Assembly (NCBI GenBank): GCA_016934395.1
Contig: JAFGSZ010000099.1
Coordinates: forward strand, 1 to 64,000
Length of the DNA: 64,000 nucleotides
Reading direction: 5' to 3'
From: Bacteroidales bacterium
GTDB lineage: Bacteria > Bacteroidota > Bacteroidia > Bacteroidales > UBA10428
Shown: piece by piece, positions 63,299 to 64,000 of the stretch
Layout: each line of letters begins with the position of its first letter
How positions within the stretch are numbered: position 1 is the first letter of the stretch
Made by a program: the position numbers and the translations under genes
Notes under the pieces: model-generated
Databases searched by the model: none
What the model was told of the DNA's origin: nothing
The model's input: only the letters and a program-made list of their open reading frames with translations

Positions 63299-64000
63299 AT
63301 GAAATTAAATGAAATATTAGATTATACTTTATGGAAAACGGACAAGTTTTCATTAACCGTGAATCATTTACTCATAGTATTGCTTACCCTGATTGTAACT
63401 AAAGTAGTAACAGAAATCATCAAACGTATATTCAGGCGGCAATCCAAAAAAAGAAATATTGAGATTGGCCGGTATCATGCAATTATCCAATTGTTCAAAT
63501 ACATTTTGTGGACATTTGCGATACTTATAATTTTAGATACCATTGGAGTAAAAATTACAATATTGCTTGCTGGTTCTGCGGCATTGTTGGTTGGGATAGG
63601 GTTAGGATTGCAACAGTTGTTTCAGGATTTTGTCTCCGGGATTGTGTTGCTCTTTGAAGGATCTCTCAAAATTGGCGATGTTGTTGAATTACAGGATGGA
63701 GTGATCGGAAAGGTTAAAGAAATAGGGATTCGTACCTCTAAAATAGAATCGAGGAATAATATTATAGTTATTGTTCCGAATTCAAAATTTATTGGTGATA
63801 ATGTAATAAACTGGAGTCATATTGAAAAAAGAACCCGTTTTGATGTAGGTGTGGGCGTAGCTTATGGTTCGGATGTGGAACTGGTAAAAAAACTTCTTCT
63901 TGAGTGTGCTAAAGAAATTCATGAAATCTCTAAAATTCCGGCTCCATTTGTACGTTTTGAGGATTTTGGAGATTCTTCCCTGGATTTTAAATTATACTTC
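63299..64000 (+). CDS. MscS-family mechanosensitive channel (partial, runs off the right edge)
   Basis: 234 codons are visible and open to the last base, so the 3' end lies outside the window. Membrane segments lie at about residues 20-40, 65-85 and 86-108; the last is the pore helix with GSAALLVGIGLGLQQLFQDF. The beta domain follows with FEGSLKIGDVVEL and VIVPNSKFIGDNVINWS, both MscS signatures. The protein releases osmolytes when membrane tension rises. It is close to cdaA, whose product c-di-AMP governs osmolyte levels. Confidence 0.93.
   Translation, partial: MKLNEILDYTLWKTDKFSLTVNHLLIVLLTLIVTKVVTEIIKRIFRRQSKKRNIEIGRYHAIIQLFKYILWTFAILIILDTIGVKITILLAGSAALLVGIGLGLQQLFQDFVSGIVLLFEGSLKIGDVVELQDGVIGKVKEIGIRTSKIESRNNIIVIVPNSKFIGDNVINWSHIEKRTRFDVGVGVAYGSDVELVKKLLLECAKEIHEISKIPAPFVRFEDFGDSSLDFKLYF

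Overview
The window is AT-rich chromosomal DNA from a member of the Bacteroidota, most likely a Bacteroidales/Marinilabiliales-type organism. The lineage call rests on gene families and neighbourhoods typical of that phylum: rsmD next to a DUF3822 gene, tpiA next to a BT_3928-type DoxX/thioredoxin-like protein, folP next to cdaA, serC-serA-DUF1015, a PorE-like OmpA protein, and SiaB/SiaC proteins. Promoter-like boxes of the form TAnnTTTG and the near absence of Shine-Dalgarno sequences agree with this. There is no rRNA, CRISPR array, prophage or conjugative element. The last gene (mscS-like) runs off the right edge.

Layout. Positions 1-6800 hold loosely spaced genes for small membrane proteins, an Nramp metal transporter with a Fur-family-like 7-1-7 inverted repeat upstream, and an uncharacterised pair (coiled-coil membrane protein plus VWA-like lipoprotein). 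Positions 7089-11101 hold two glycoside-hydrolase-type genes. Positions 11247-11548 hold a tRNA-Asp transcription unit: promoter, a broken tRNA-Asp copy filled with three palindromes, an intact tRNA-Asp, and a terminator. Positions 11566-15525 hold housekeeping genes (rsmD, DUF3822, a RecD-like helicase, yjbQ). Positions 15771-16987 hold a REP-associated tyrosine transposase unit with inverted palindromic arms, a solo copy of one arm, and a possible small AT-rich inverted-repeat element between them. Positions 17003-25172 form a leftward sugar-nucleotide cluster (ugd, UDP-xylose synthase, rfbA, rfbC, rfbD, phosphohexomutase, ArnT-like glycosyltransferase) without rfbB.

From 25416 the content is mainly core: ribosomal protein S1 with a very long acidic N-terminus, a STAS protein, RNase Z, guaA, a C-terminal processing protease, pnuC with an NadR-like kinase, and an RlmL-like methyltransferase. 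A SiaB-SiaC phospho-switch pair follows, convergent with a TerB/FHA-like/ABCG fusion transporter. Then come clpB, a STAS-Hpt pair, a TPR protein with a PorE-like OmpA protein, gcvT, comB, and serC-serA-DUF1015. A 245-bp array of degenerate 8-bp repeats separates DUF1015 from rsmE. The right end has a phosphodiesterase, a 1506-residue secreted protein of unknown function, prmA, tpiA, a DoxX-type protein, tmk, folP, cdaA (c-di-AMP synthesis) and the mscS-like gene.

The most unusual material is the palindrome-filled tRNA-Asp pseudogene, the transposase unit whose HUH motif reads Q-I-H, the solo REP unit, the period-8 array, the SiaB/SiaC and STAS/Hpt signalling genes, the S1 extension, and the uncharacterised pair at 2845-4852. 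No complete new defence or mobile system is evident. Protein identities were assigned by recognising motifs and family resemblance by eye, without database searches.
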